This document shows, piece by piece, positions 16,530 through 24,673 of a stretch of 64,000 bases of DNA. Position 1 is the stretch's first letter. The number at the start of each line of letters is the position of its first letter. Source of the DNA: Erysipelotrichaceae bacterium (GTDB lineage Bacteria; Bacillota_I; Bacilli_A; Erysipelotrichales; Erysipelotrichaceae). The notes below the pieces were generated by a model that saw nothing but the letters and a program-made list of their open reading frames with translations, ran no database searches and was not told the DNA's origin. The stretch covers positions 90,385-154,384 of the forward strand of contig JAFRKA010000003.1 of NCBI GenBank assembly GCA_017432005.1. The letters are read 5' to 3'. Made by a program: the position numbers and the translations under genes.

Positions 16530-17357
16530 TTATTCGGTTTCGCAGCTTATGACCACGCCTCTTCTTTCCATGTAGTAACTGCACAGGCCTCTGGTCGGAA
16601 CGATCTTTATGTCCGCATCAGGATAAGTTTCCTGAACGAGCTTCTTAAGATCGACGGCAGCTTCTTCGTTTTCGGTGTGGGTTATGATCGCCTTACCGCC
16701 TTTATAGCCGGCAGCAGTCATGTCTTTAAAGAGAGTCTGCAGGCTTTTCTTTTCGCCTCTGGCTTTTCCGGTGACATCGATCTTGCCTTCGGCCGTGGCT
16801 GTACCGGTGACAGCGATATTGAGCGCCGTAAGTGCCAGCGAAACGGCCTTGTTCACTCTGCCGTTCTGGGAAAGGTTATGTAAGGAGAAGAAGGAGAAGA
16901 AAAGTCTAGATTTTTTCAGATACGTTCTGATCGTCTGATCGATCGTTTCAAAATCCTTTCCTTCCTTGATCAGTTCAACGAGTTTATTGAGAGCCAGCAC
17001 TTCTTCGGCTCCGGTCGACAGCGAGTCGATGACCGAGATCCTGGCTGAAGGATGTTCCTCAAGATACATCTCGGCAGCGTTGAGTGCCGACATATAGGAA
17101 CCGGAAAGCGCACTGGTGACCGTCATGACAAAGATCTCGTCAGCACCCTCATAGGCCTGTTTCCAGAGATCGATCGGCGGGCAGGAAGTATATGAACGCC
17201 CCTTGTATTTTGCCAGGTAGTCCAGCATCTCTGTTACGTTGAGTGTCTCGTCATCAGTAAAAGACCTTTTGTCAGTATAGATGCTTAATGGTACAGTTAT
17301 GAAGTCTTCATAATCAAGCGTAAAGAGATCACAGGATGAATCCGCAACAATTCTCAT
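16530..17357 (-). CDS. DegV family fatty-acid-binding protein
   Basis: 275 residues. DegV proteins bind a fatty acid and serve as the FakB subunit of fatty acid kinase in several Bacillota. Visible motifs: N-terminal MRIVADSSCDL, the TSCPPIDLWKQAYEGADEIFVMTVTSALSGSYMSA region (binding Ser/Thr), then IDSLSTGAEEVLAL and the C-terminal GLCSYYMERRGVVISCE-like end. I chose 17357 rather than the longer frame because AGGAGG sits nine bases before this ATG and it matches the family start. FakA is not in the window. Confidence 0.9.
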   Translation of the reverse strand: MRIVADSSCDLFTLDYEDFITVPLSIYTDKRSFTDDETLNVTEMLDYLAKYKGRSYTSCPPIDLWKQAYEGADEIFVMTVTSALSGSYMSALNAAEMYLEEHPSARISVIDSLSTGAEEVLALNKLVELIKEGKDFETIDQTIRTYLKKSRLFFSFFSLHNLSQNGRVNKAVSLALTALNIAVTGTATAEGKIDVTGKARGEKKSLQTLFKDMTAAGYKGGKAIITHTENEEAAVDLKKLVQETYPDADIKIVPTRGLCSYYMERRGVVISCETE

Positions 17358-17480
17358 GAAAACATACCTCCTCAACTGATTATAGACAGAGAAAAAGACT
17401 GCTGTCAAAATCAGGATGTTTTATTGATTTAAAAGATGTGCTTACCTGTTATACTTTATATATAAAAGGAAAACAGAGAA

Positions 17481-19904
17481 ATGTTGTACTCAAGTGCGGG
17501 GATCCTGGCGCTGATCATTCATCTGATCATCAACCATGACATCCTGCTTAAAACTTCATCGAGAGACATCGTTCCGGCTTACGACCAGTATCGCGGATAT
17601 CTTTTCAATGTGATGGTCTACTATATCACCGATATCCTCTGGGGCCTGCTTTATGAAAGAGGAATGATCACAGCCGTCTTCATCGATACTGCTGTGTATT
17701 TCTATGCGATGGCCACCACGGTCTATATGTGGACGCGCTATGTCGTGGCTTATCTCAAAGAAGACAGATTCTTTGGCAGGGCACTCAAGAGTTCCGGACT
17801 GCTTTTCTTCATCTATGAAGTGATCATGATCGTGGTCAACTTCTTCTTCCCGATCCTTTATTCCTTTGATGAGGCCGGTGTCTATCACGCCCAGAGCGCC
17901 CGTTTTGTCACGCTTGGCATTCAGGTCATCATGTTTTTTATGACCTCGGTCTTCGCTTTCCTTTCCTCATTCAAGCAGGAAGGCAATATGAAGTTCAGAC
18001 ATCTGACGATCGCCGTCCATTCTTTGGCCATGGTCGGTTTCGTCATCGCCCAGGTCAACTTCCCGCTGCTGCCGCTTTATGCGATCGGCTGTATGCTGGG
18101 AGGATGTCTGCTGCACAGCTTCGTGCTGGAGAACGAAAAAGAGGAACATCACACCACCCTGGAAGAGACGCTCAGAGAAGGAGCGCTGGAAGGAAACTAC
18201 TACGATACACTTACGGGCCTGCAGGGAACAGCGCACTTCTTTAAGGAAGCGCACGATAAACGTGCCAAAGAACTGAGTGAAGGCGGTCATCCAGTCTTCC
18301 TGTATTGCGACGTCAACGGCATGAAATACTACAACGAAAGGAATTCCTTTGCGGTCGGTGACAAGCTGCTGCAGTCTCTGGCTCGCCTGCTGGCAGATCG
18401 TTTCGGAGATGATAACTGCTCCCGTTTAGGTTCAGATAAATTCGTCGTCTATTGCGTTGAGGAAGGATTGGAAGATAAACTGAAAGATGTCTTCAAAAAA
18501 TGGGAAGAGCTCAACGGCGACGACTGTCCGGCGATCCGTGTCGGTATCTATCCGGACCGCAAGGGCGACATCATGATCGGTGCGGCATGTGACAGAGCCA
18601 AGATGGCCCGTGATACGATCTACAACAGTTATGTTTCCGCCTATAAATTCTTCGATGAAAAGCTGCGTGAAGATGCCGAGATGCAGCAGTATGTAAACTC
18701 CCATCTCGATGAAGCCATCAGAGACGAGCACATAGATATCTATTTCCAGCCGATCGTCAGAGCGACCAACGGCAGAGTCTGCGATGAAGAAGCGCTGGCC
18801 CGCTGGAACGATCCGGAGAAAGGCATGCTGACACCGGACAAGTTCATCCCGGCCCTGGAAAAAGCCAACCTTATATATAAACTGGATCTGTATATGGTCG
18901 AAAAGGTCCTGAAGAAACTGCAGAAACAGAAGGAAGCAGGACTTTATCTGGTCCCGCAGTCCGTCAACCTTTCCCGTGCTGATTTTGACAGCTGCGACAT
19001 GGTCGAAGAGATCAGAAAAAGAGTCGATGAGGCCGGTGTACCGCACGACCTGATCTCTATCGAGATCACCGAAAGCATCATCGGCAGCGATTTCGATTTC
19101 ATCAAGACCCAGGTCGAACGTTTCAGAGCTTTAGGCTTCCCGGTCTGGCTGGATGACTTCGGCAGCGGCTATTCTTCAATGGATGTCCTTCAGAGCATGA
19201 CCTTCGATCTGATCAAGTTCGATATGCGTTTCATGCAGCAGTTCGATAAATCCAAAAACAATCGCGTGATCCTGAGTGAACTGGTCAGGATGACTGATGC
19301 CTTAGGCATCGATACGATCTGTGAAGGCGTCGAGACAGAGGAACAGGTCGAATTCCTGAGAGAGATCGGCTGTGCCAAACTGCAGGGCTACTACTATGCC
19401 CGACCGATGCCGTTAGAAAAGATCCTGGAAAGATACGCTACCGGTACACAGATTGGTTTTGAGAATCCTGAAGAATCATCTTACTTCAATGCGATCGACC
19501 GCATCAACCTCCATGATCTGACAGTGGTCACCCAGGAAGAAGAAGAGGAACTGCGCAACTACTTCGATACCGTCCCGATGGCGATCATCGAAGTCAGAGG
19601 AAACAAAGCGCGCTTCACCCGCACCAACAAGGCTTACCGCGAATTCATGTTGCGGACCTTCAACTTCGATCTCAGCGGACTCAGCGGTACTTCCTTCGAG
19701 GAGACACCGGAAGGTCCGGGCATGCCGTTTGTGATCATGCTCAGACAGTGCTGCAACAAGGGTGGAAGAGCCGTCTTCGATGAGAAGATGCCTGACGGAA
19801 TGGTGGTCCATTCCTTCATGCGCAGGATCGCCTGCAACCCATTGACTGAAACGATAGCTGCAGCTGTTGCGGTCCTGGCGATCTCAGATGAAACAAGTCT
19901 TTAA
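17481..19904 (+). CDS. Membrane c-di-GMP phosphodiesterase: degenerate GGDEF, intact EAL, C-terminal PAS-like
   Basis: 807 residues. The N-terminal about 215 residues hold six to seven hydrophobic helices. A GGDEF-like domain (about 250-395) has LGSDKF in place of GGDEF, so it should not make c-di-GMP. The EAL domain (about 410-655) keeps its catalytic set: EALARW (E437), the Asn in VNLSR, EITES, DDFGSGYSS, KFDMRF, EGVET and QGYYYARP. It should hydrolyse c-di-GMP. The C-terminal about 130 residues look PAS-like (YFDTVPMAIIEV and a TRTNKAYREFM helix). The protein is probably a membrane sensor whose GGDEF may bind GTP allosterically. A GTTATACT -10 and an AAGGAAAACAG ribosome site precede it. 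It ends in a strong terminator. Confidence 0.88.
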   Translation: MLYSSAGILALIIHLIINHDILLKTSSRDIVPAYDQYRGYLFNVMVYYITDILWGLLYERGMITAVFIDTAVYFYAMATTVYMWTRYVVAYLKEDRFFGRALKSSGLLFFIYEVIMIVVNFFFPILYSFDEAGVYHAQSARFVTLGIQVIMFFMTSVFAFLSSFKQEGNMKFRHLTIAVHSLAMVGFVIAQVNFPLLPLYAIGCMLGGCLLHSFVLENEKEEHHTTLEETLREGALEGNYYDTLTGLQGTAHFFKEAHDKRAKELSEGGHPVFLYCDVNGMKYYNERNSFAVGDKLLQSLARLLADRFGDDNCSRLGSDKFVVYCVEEGLEDKLKDVFKKWEELNGDDCPAIRVGIYPDRKGDIMIGAACDRAKMARDTIYNSYVSAYKFFDEKLREDAEMQQYVNSHLDEAIRDEHIDIYFQPIVRATNGRVCDEEALARWNDPEKGMLTPDKFIPALEKANLIYKLDLYMVEKVLKKLQKQKEAGLYLVPQSVNLSRADFDSCDMVEEIRKRVDEAGVPHDLISIEITESIIGSDFDFIKTQVERFRALGFPVWLDDFGSGYSSMDVLQSMTFDLIKFDMRFMQQFDKSKNNRVILSELVRMTDALGIDTICEGVETEEQVEFLREIGCAKLQGYYYARPMPLEKILERYATGTQIGFENPEESSYFNAIDRINLHDLTVVTQEEEEELRNYFDTVPMAIIEVRGNKARFTRTNKAYREFMLRTFNFDLSGLSGTSFEETPEGPGMPFVIMLRQCCNKGGRAVFDEKMPDGMVVHSFMRRIACNPLTETIAAAVAVLAISDETSL

Positions 19905-19952
19905 ACAGATGAAACACCATCGCTTGATCCGATGATGTGACATCTGTTTTTT
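19903..19952 (+). terminator. Rho-independent terminator after the EAL gene
   Basis: AAACAGATG (19903-19911) pairs with CATCTGTTT (19941-19949), with an inner CATCG/CGATG stem, then a T-run. It overlaps the stop codon. Confidence 0.8.
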
Positions 19953-19994
19953 GATATACTGAAAACGGTAATAATCAGCTAGAGAGGTCTTTGT

Positions 19995-21635
19995 ATGGAA
20001 GGAAACATCGCAGACGTCCGCTGTCCCAACTGCGGGGCACCGGCCCGATATGATATCATCAGACAGCGCTATCTCTGTGCCTATTGCGGTTCACAGACCG
20101 GCGTAAAAGATGCGATTTTGCAGAAACAGGGTTTCAGGCAGCTTCAGCAGAAGAAGATCGTCGAAAGCCGAAAGAATTATAAATTAATGGATGCACAATG
20201 TCCGGGCTGCGGAGCCAGGATTATTTTTGAAGAGAACGAAGCCATGTCCAACTGCGCATTCTGCGGCAATGCTCTGGTCAGAAAAGAATATCTGAAAGAT
20301 GAAGAACTGCCGGAGATGATCGTTCCGTTCAGGATCAGCGAAAAAGAAGCTGTCGGTCTTGTTGAGGAGTGGTGTGAAAGGAACGCGATGAAACCGGAAG
20401 CCCGACACCTGAAAACAGTCAGCGCTTCACTTAAAGGATTCTATCTGCCGTATGAACTGATCACAGGACCGGTAAACGCCATAGTCGAAAGGATGGATGC
20501 GTCCCGATCATATTACTGTGAAGGATTCGTTGATGACGTCTTCGTCAACTGTTCAAAACAGCTGGACAACAGAGTCCTGGATGCGACCGAGCCTTTTGAA
20601 CTGGATGAACTGAAAGAATTCGATTTCGCCTATGCGGCAGGTCAAAGGATCAAGATAAAAGACATAAATAAAGCAGATCTCGAAAGAAGAGTCGCTCAGG
20701 AAGTGGCGGAAGACTATGCACCGATCGTCAGAAAGACGCTGGAGACAGAAGCCGTCGAGATCAATACAGGAATCAATAATGTACTGAGAATGCCGGCACT
20801 GCTGCCGATATATTTCGTGAATTCCGGAAACGTCATGGCAGCCGTCAATGGCCAGACCGGCAAGGTCTCAGTCAGAGCGGAGAAGGATTCCCACTACTAC
20901 TTCTTGCCCTGGTGGCTCAAGGCCCTGGCCTCATCACTTATCATTTGCGGCATTATCTATCTGGCCTTCCGTCTTTTTGGAATGGACAAAGCCCAGGCTT
21001 TATATATCGACCTCGTTTTGGCAGCCTTCATGATCATCGTCACGCTGTGTGCCTACGATGATTTTTCCGTCCACAACAGCTTTAGGGTGACGAGCGAAAG
21101 AAAGATCTACACCTCCAAAGGCGGACCGCTCCATCGTGAAAACAGGAAACTGGTAAAAGACGACAAAGAGATCAGAAGCGAGGTAATGAAGCCGGTCTTC
21201 TTCGAAAAGATCGATGGCGAAGAGCGGCCGGTCGAAATAAAATTCACTTCCCCTTTACGGATCCTCGAGACCGCCCTGCTGGCGCTGTTCGTGCTTTTCC
21301 TGCCGGTGATCATCGCCCTCTTCCTCAACGGCTTTGATTTCAAGAGACTTGAACTTGGCGGATCTGCCGTCTGGTTCTGTATCATGGTACCGGTCATTCC
21401 GATCTACATCCTGAAATTTGAAAAGATCGAACTTTATGAGAGACCTTGGATCTACCTGCTCAATGAAGACGGCACAAAGAAGCGTTACCATCAGAAGATC
21501 AAACTCAATATAAACAAAAACGTTATCGGAGACATTCTCAGAGCCCTTTTCATCCCGCCCGTTTCTCTGGCAGTATGGTTTGGGATCCTGTGTTTCTGTG
21601 TAATGTGTTATCTTACGGCTTTCGGTTTCGAATAA
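19995..21635 (+). CDS. Double zinc-ribbon integral membrane protein, function unknown
   Basis: 546 residues. Two zinc ribbons lie at the N-terminus: CPNCGAP with CAYCGSQ (about residues 10-35) and CPGCGAR with CAFCGNA (about 68-92), like primosome/TFIIB-type ribbons. A soluble domain follows (about 105-290: PEMIVPFRISEKEAV and FYLPYELITGPVNAIVER). The C-terminal half has about five membrane helices, including WWLKALASSLIICGIIYLAF and ALLALFVLFLPVIIALFL. It resembles zinc-ribbon membrane proteins of unknown role in gut Bacillota. AGAGAGG precedes the start. It is followed by GT4, M42 and YgjV genes on the same strand with little or no gap, so a common transcript is likely. Confidence 0.7.
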   Translation: MEGNIADVRCPNCGAPARYDIIRQRYLCAYCGSQTGVKDAILQKQGFRQLQQKKIVESRKNYKLMDAQCPGCGARIIFEENEAMSNCAFCGNALVRKEYLKDEELPEMIVPFRISEKEAVGLVEEWCERNAMKPEARHLKTVSASLKGFYLPYELITGPVNAIVERMDASRSYYCEGFVDDVFVNCSKQLDNRVLDATEPFELDELKEFDFAYAAGQRIKIKDINKADLERRVAQEVAEDYAPIVRKTLETEAVEINTGINNVLRMPALLPIYFVNSGNVMAAVNGQTGKVSVRAEKDSHYYFLPWWLKALASSLIICGIIYLAFRLFGMDKAQALYIDLVLAAFMIIVTLCAYDDFSVHNSFRVTSERKIYTSKGGPLHRENRKLVKDDKEIRSEVMKPVFFEKIDGEERPVEIKFTSPLRILETALLALFVLFLPVIIALFLNGFDFKRLELGGSAVWFCIMVPVIPIYILKFEKIELYERPWIYLLNEDGTKKRYHQKIKLNINKNVIGDILRALFIPPVSLAVWFGILCFCVMCYLTAFGFE

Positions 21636-21647
21636 AAGGTGACAACT

Positions 21648-22904
21648 ATGAGAATACTGATGATCAATCACTTTCCTTTGGCCGGATCAGGAAGCGGGAC
21701 CTATACCCGCAATCTGGCCGTGCACCTGGCTGAGCTGGGTCATGAGGTCTGTATCGTATTGCCTGAAAATACTGACGCTTATGATGAAGTCGAAGTCATC
21801 AGGATGCATCCGGTCTATTTCACACCTGATGGATCTCAAGTGAATGAAAGCGGAAAAAAAGACGGCTCATCGATGGATGATGCCCTGCCTTTCAATTTCC
21901 CTTGTTTCACTTCCCACCCCCGCAGTATCTGCAACTTCGCCGATCTGTCTGCAGAACAGCTGCAGATGTATATAGCAGCCTTCACGAAAGCCATCGATGA
22001 AGAGATCGGTTTTCATCGTCCTGACATCATCCACGGTCAGCACGTCTGGATCCTGCCGTCTTTGGCGGTCGGTAAAGGCATTCCGTTAGTACTGACGGCA
22101 CACGGCACCGACCTCATGGGTTACGACAAATGGCCAGAGCTCAGAGTCTATGCGGAAAAAGCCATGGACGCCTGTTATGCAGTCATCTCGATCTCCAAGG
22201 ACAACTGTCAGCTGCTGGAAGAAAGGTTCCCGCAGCACAAAGACAAGATCATCATGATGCGTAACGGTTACGATCCGTCGCTCTTTTATCCGGAGAAGCT
22301 CACCAGAAAAGAAGTACTGGATAAATACCAGATCGCTGAAGATGAATACAGAAACAGAAAGATCGTCTCCTTTGCGGGTAAACTGGCCAACTTCAAAGGT
22401 GTAGATATATTGTTGGATGCCGCAAAGATGTACGAAGACAAAGAACCTGATTCACTTACACTGATCGTCGGTGACGGTGATGAAAGAGAGAAGCTTCATG
22501 AACAGGCCAAGAGACTGGAATTAAAGAAAGTCAGATTCCTGGGTAACGTCAATCAGAATGAGCTGCGTAAGATATACAATATCGCCGATGTGAATCTGGT
22601 GCCTTCAAGAAGAGAACCGTTCGGTCTCGTGGCGATCGAAGCCATGGCCTGCGGGACACCGGTCATCGCTTCCGATCAGGGTGGACTGCCTGATTTCGTC
22701 AATGATGAAGTCGGCGGACTGGTGAGGCCGGAAGATGCGCAAGATCTCGCTGAAAAGATCATCGAAGTCCTGAAGAAGACCGATGATATCGATAACGAAA
22801 ACTGGCGGAAGAAGATCGCAGCCTATGCGCGCGAACACTACGCTCAGGACAGGATCATCGCCGAGCTCGATGATCTGTATAAGAAAGCATTGGAGGAAAG
22901 ATGA
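21648..22904 (+). CDS. GT4 family glycosyltransferase
   Basis: 418 residues, GT-B fold. The N-terminal domain opens with RILMINHFPLAGSGSGTYTRNLA and contains DIIHGQHVW, with a His typical of GT4. The C-terminal domain has VSFAGKLANFKGVDILLDAA and the nucleotide-sugar signature PSRREPFGLVAIEAMACGTPVIASDQGG (EX7E-like, about residues 320-347). It transfers a sugar from a nucleotide donor; the acceptor, possibly a lipid or glycan, is unknown. The ATG at 21648 has AAAAGGTGA seven bases upstream, which beats the upstream GTG at 21639. Its stop overlaps the M42 start (TGATG). Confidence 0.9.
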   Translation: MRILMINHFPLAGSGSGTYTRNLAVHLAELGHEVCIVLPENTDAYDEVEVIRMHPVYFTPDGSQVNESGKKDGSSMDDALPFNFPCFTSHPRSICNFADLSAEQLQMYIAAFTKAIDEEIGFHRPDIIHGQHVWILPSLAVGKGIPLVLTAHGTDLMGYDKWPELRVYAEKAMDACYAVISISKDNCQLLEERFPQHKDKIIMMRNGYDPSLFYPEKLTRKEVLDKYQIAEDEYRNRKIVSFAGKLANFKGVDILLDAAKMYEDKEPDSLTLIVGDGDEREKLHEQAKRLELKKVRFLGNVNQNELRKIYNIADVNLVPSRREPFGLVAIEAMACGTPVIASDQGGLPDFVNDEVGGLVRPEDAQDLAEKIIEVLKKTDDIDNENWRKKIAAYAREHYAQDRIIAELDDLYKKALEER

Positions 22905-23938
22905 TGAACTTTGATGAGAAATACTGTCTAAAAATGTTTGAAAGGCTCCTGGCAACAGACAGCCCGACCGGATACTATGAACAGATCCAGAAAGAGATCT
23001 GTGCGATCATAAAGGATCTCGGTTATGAATACGAAGTGACCCATAAGGGCGGTGTCATCGCTGACCTGGGCGGCAAAGGAAAGCCTCTGGCTGTCACAGC
23101 CCATCTGGATAACCTGGGTCTGATGGTCAGACACATCAACAGTGACGGAACGCTCAATGTCGCTCCGATCGGCGGACTCTTCCCGTTCTATATCGTGACC
23201 GAGAACGTCAGGATCCACACCCGTGACGGCAAGACTTATACCGGCGCGGTCTGCCGCATCCCGAATTCGCTCCATGTCACGGAAGAGGAACTAACGATGG
23301 TCCTGCCTGATTTCCGTAAGAACGTCTGTGTCGTTCTGGACAACGATGTGAAGGATCCGGAAGATGTCAGGAAACTCGGTATCGAGACCGGTGACTATAT
23401 CGCCCTTGAACCGCGTTTCACCGTTTCCAACGGTTACATCAAATCCCGTTTCGTCGATGATAAAGCCAATGTTGCGGTCTTACTGACAGCGATGAAGGCA
23501 ATAAAGAAAAACAAGCTGAAACTGAATCGCAAAGTCTATTTCTATTTCTCACTTTATGAAGAGATCGGACACGGCACCAACTGGCTGCCGGAAGGCGTGG
23601 AAGATATCCTGGCCGTCGATATCGCACCGATGGGACCGGAACAGAATTCCCATGAGAAGAAAGTTTCGATCTTTGCGATGGATTCACGCTTCCCGTATCA
23701 TGACACGATGACCAACGAGCTCAGGAGCTGTGCCATCAAAGGAAAGATCGACTATGTCATGGACGTCTTTACGCCACATTATGGCAGCGATGGCGATGGT
23801 TCGATCCTGGCCGGCTACGATATCAGACACGCAGCTATCGGTCCGGGCACAGCCAATTCTCACGGCTATGAACGTACCCACGTCGACGGATTAAAAAACA
23901 CTTATGCACTGCTGATGGAATATATCACGAAGAAATAG
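22904..23938 (+). CDS. M42 family metallopeptidase (glutamyl/deblocking aminopeptidase-like)
   Basis: 344 residues. The M42 catalytic frame is complete: VTAHLDNLGLMV (first metal His and Asp), FVDDKANVAVLL (bridging Asp), YEEIGHG (catalytic and metal Glu), VDIAPMG (metal Asp), and GYERTHVDGL near the end (last metal His). These dodecameric cytosolic enzymes trim peptides from the N-terminus using two metal ions. The second of two tandem ATGs (22904) is better spaced (7 bases) from GGAGG than the first. The gene is coupled to the GT4 gene. Confidence 0.92.
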   Translation: MNFDEKYCLKMFERLLATDSPTGYYEQIQKEICAIIKDLGYEYEVTHKGGVIADLGGKGKPLAVTAHLDNLGLMVRHINSDGTLNVAPIGGLFPFYIVTENVRIHTRDGKTYTGAVCRIPNSLHVTEEELTMVLPDFRKNVCVVLDNDVKDPEDVRKLGIETGDYIALEPRFTVSNGYIKSRFVDDKANVAVLLTAMKAIKKNKLKLNRKVYFYFSLYEEIGHGTNWLPEGVEDILAVDIAPMGPEQNSHEKKVSIFAMDSRFPYHDTMTNELRSCAIKGKIDYVMDVFTPHYGSDGDGSILAGYDIRHAAIGPGTANSHGYERTHVDGLKNTYALLMEYITKK

Positions 23939-23941
23939 AAT

Positions 23942-24451
23942 ATGAACACCGTACTGTTAGCCAATATACTTATGCTGGTAGGAGAAGGTATCCTCTTTTA
24001 TGCGTCAAGCCGCAAAAACAAGAGAGATATCCTTTTGTCACAGATCGTCTGTCAGCTGTTCATGATCGCTGTCTGTTATCTGCTCAAAGGCTACAGTTCC
24101 ATCGTCATGTCGGTGCTGTCCATCATCAGGAACATCCTATCCATAAAGAATATCGGCAGCCGTTATATCTCCTATATCTTCATTGCCTTGGCAATCATAT
24201 TCGGGGTCATGTTCAATAATAACGGTCTGTGGGGACTCATCCCGATCGTGGCAAACGTCACCCAGTCAGCTTTCATCCTCAGAAGGAGCTCCACCGCCAG
24301 ACAGATCCGCCTGGCCTGTGCCTTCACCTCGTTTTTGTGGATCATCTACAACATAGAGATCAAGGCCTATACCGGTGCAGTGACCAACCTCATCAACGGA
24401 GCATCGTATCTGTATCACGGTATAAAAGACAAGCCAAAAGAGAAAAACTGA
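23942..24451 (+). CDS. YgjV family inner membrane protein
   Basis: 169 residues with about five to six transmembrane helices. The family pattern is visible in LANILMLVGEGILFYASSRKNK, SIIRNILSIKN, GLWGLIPIVANVTQSAF and AYTGAVTNLINGASYLYHG, which fits the YgjV (Imp-YgjV) family of unknown function. It follows the M42 gene by 3 bases and ends a probable operon begun at 19995. No ribosome site is obvious, so it depends on coupling. Confidence 0.82.
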   Translation: MNTVLLANILMLVGEGILFYASSRKNKRDILLSQIVCQLFMIAVCYLLKGYSSIVMSVLSIIRNILSIKNIGSRYISYIFIALAIIFGVMFNNNGLWGLIPIVANVTQSAFILRRSSTARQIRLACAFTSFLWIIYNIEIKAYTGAVTNLINGASYLYHGIKDKPKEKN

Positions 24452-24673
24452 AATATTTTTTCAGAATCACGATTAAGATTGTTACAAAAGCCTTTAATGA
24501 TGTAAAAAATATATATCTATGACCGGTGATTAGCGTACAATCACAGATATCAACATCAAAAAGACCGAATAAGGATATTAAAAATTAAATATTAAGTATT
24601 AAAGAAGCTTTCATATCATTCGTATTGTATAATTCTCTTAGATATATAGAAAAATAAGTACAGGAGCATGGTC

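Noticed and set aside
24448..24466. Palindrome around the YgjV stop codon as a terminator
   Set aside because: CTGAAA and TTTCAG pair weakly and no T-run follows; it is probably chance in AT-rich DNA.
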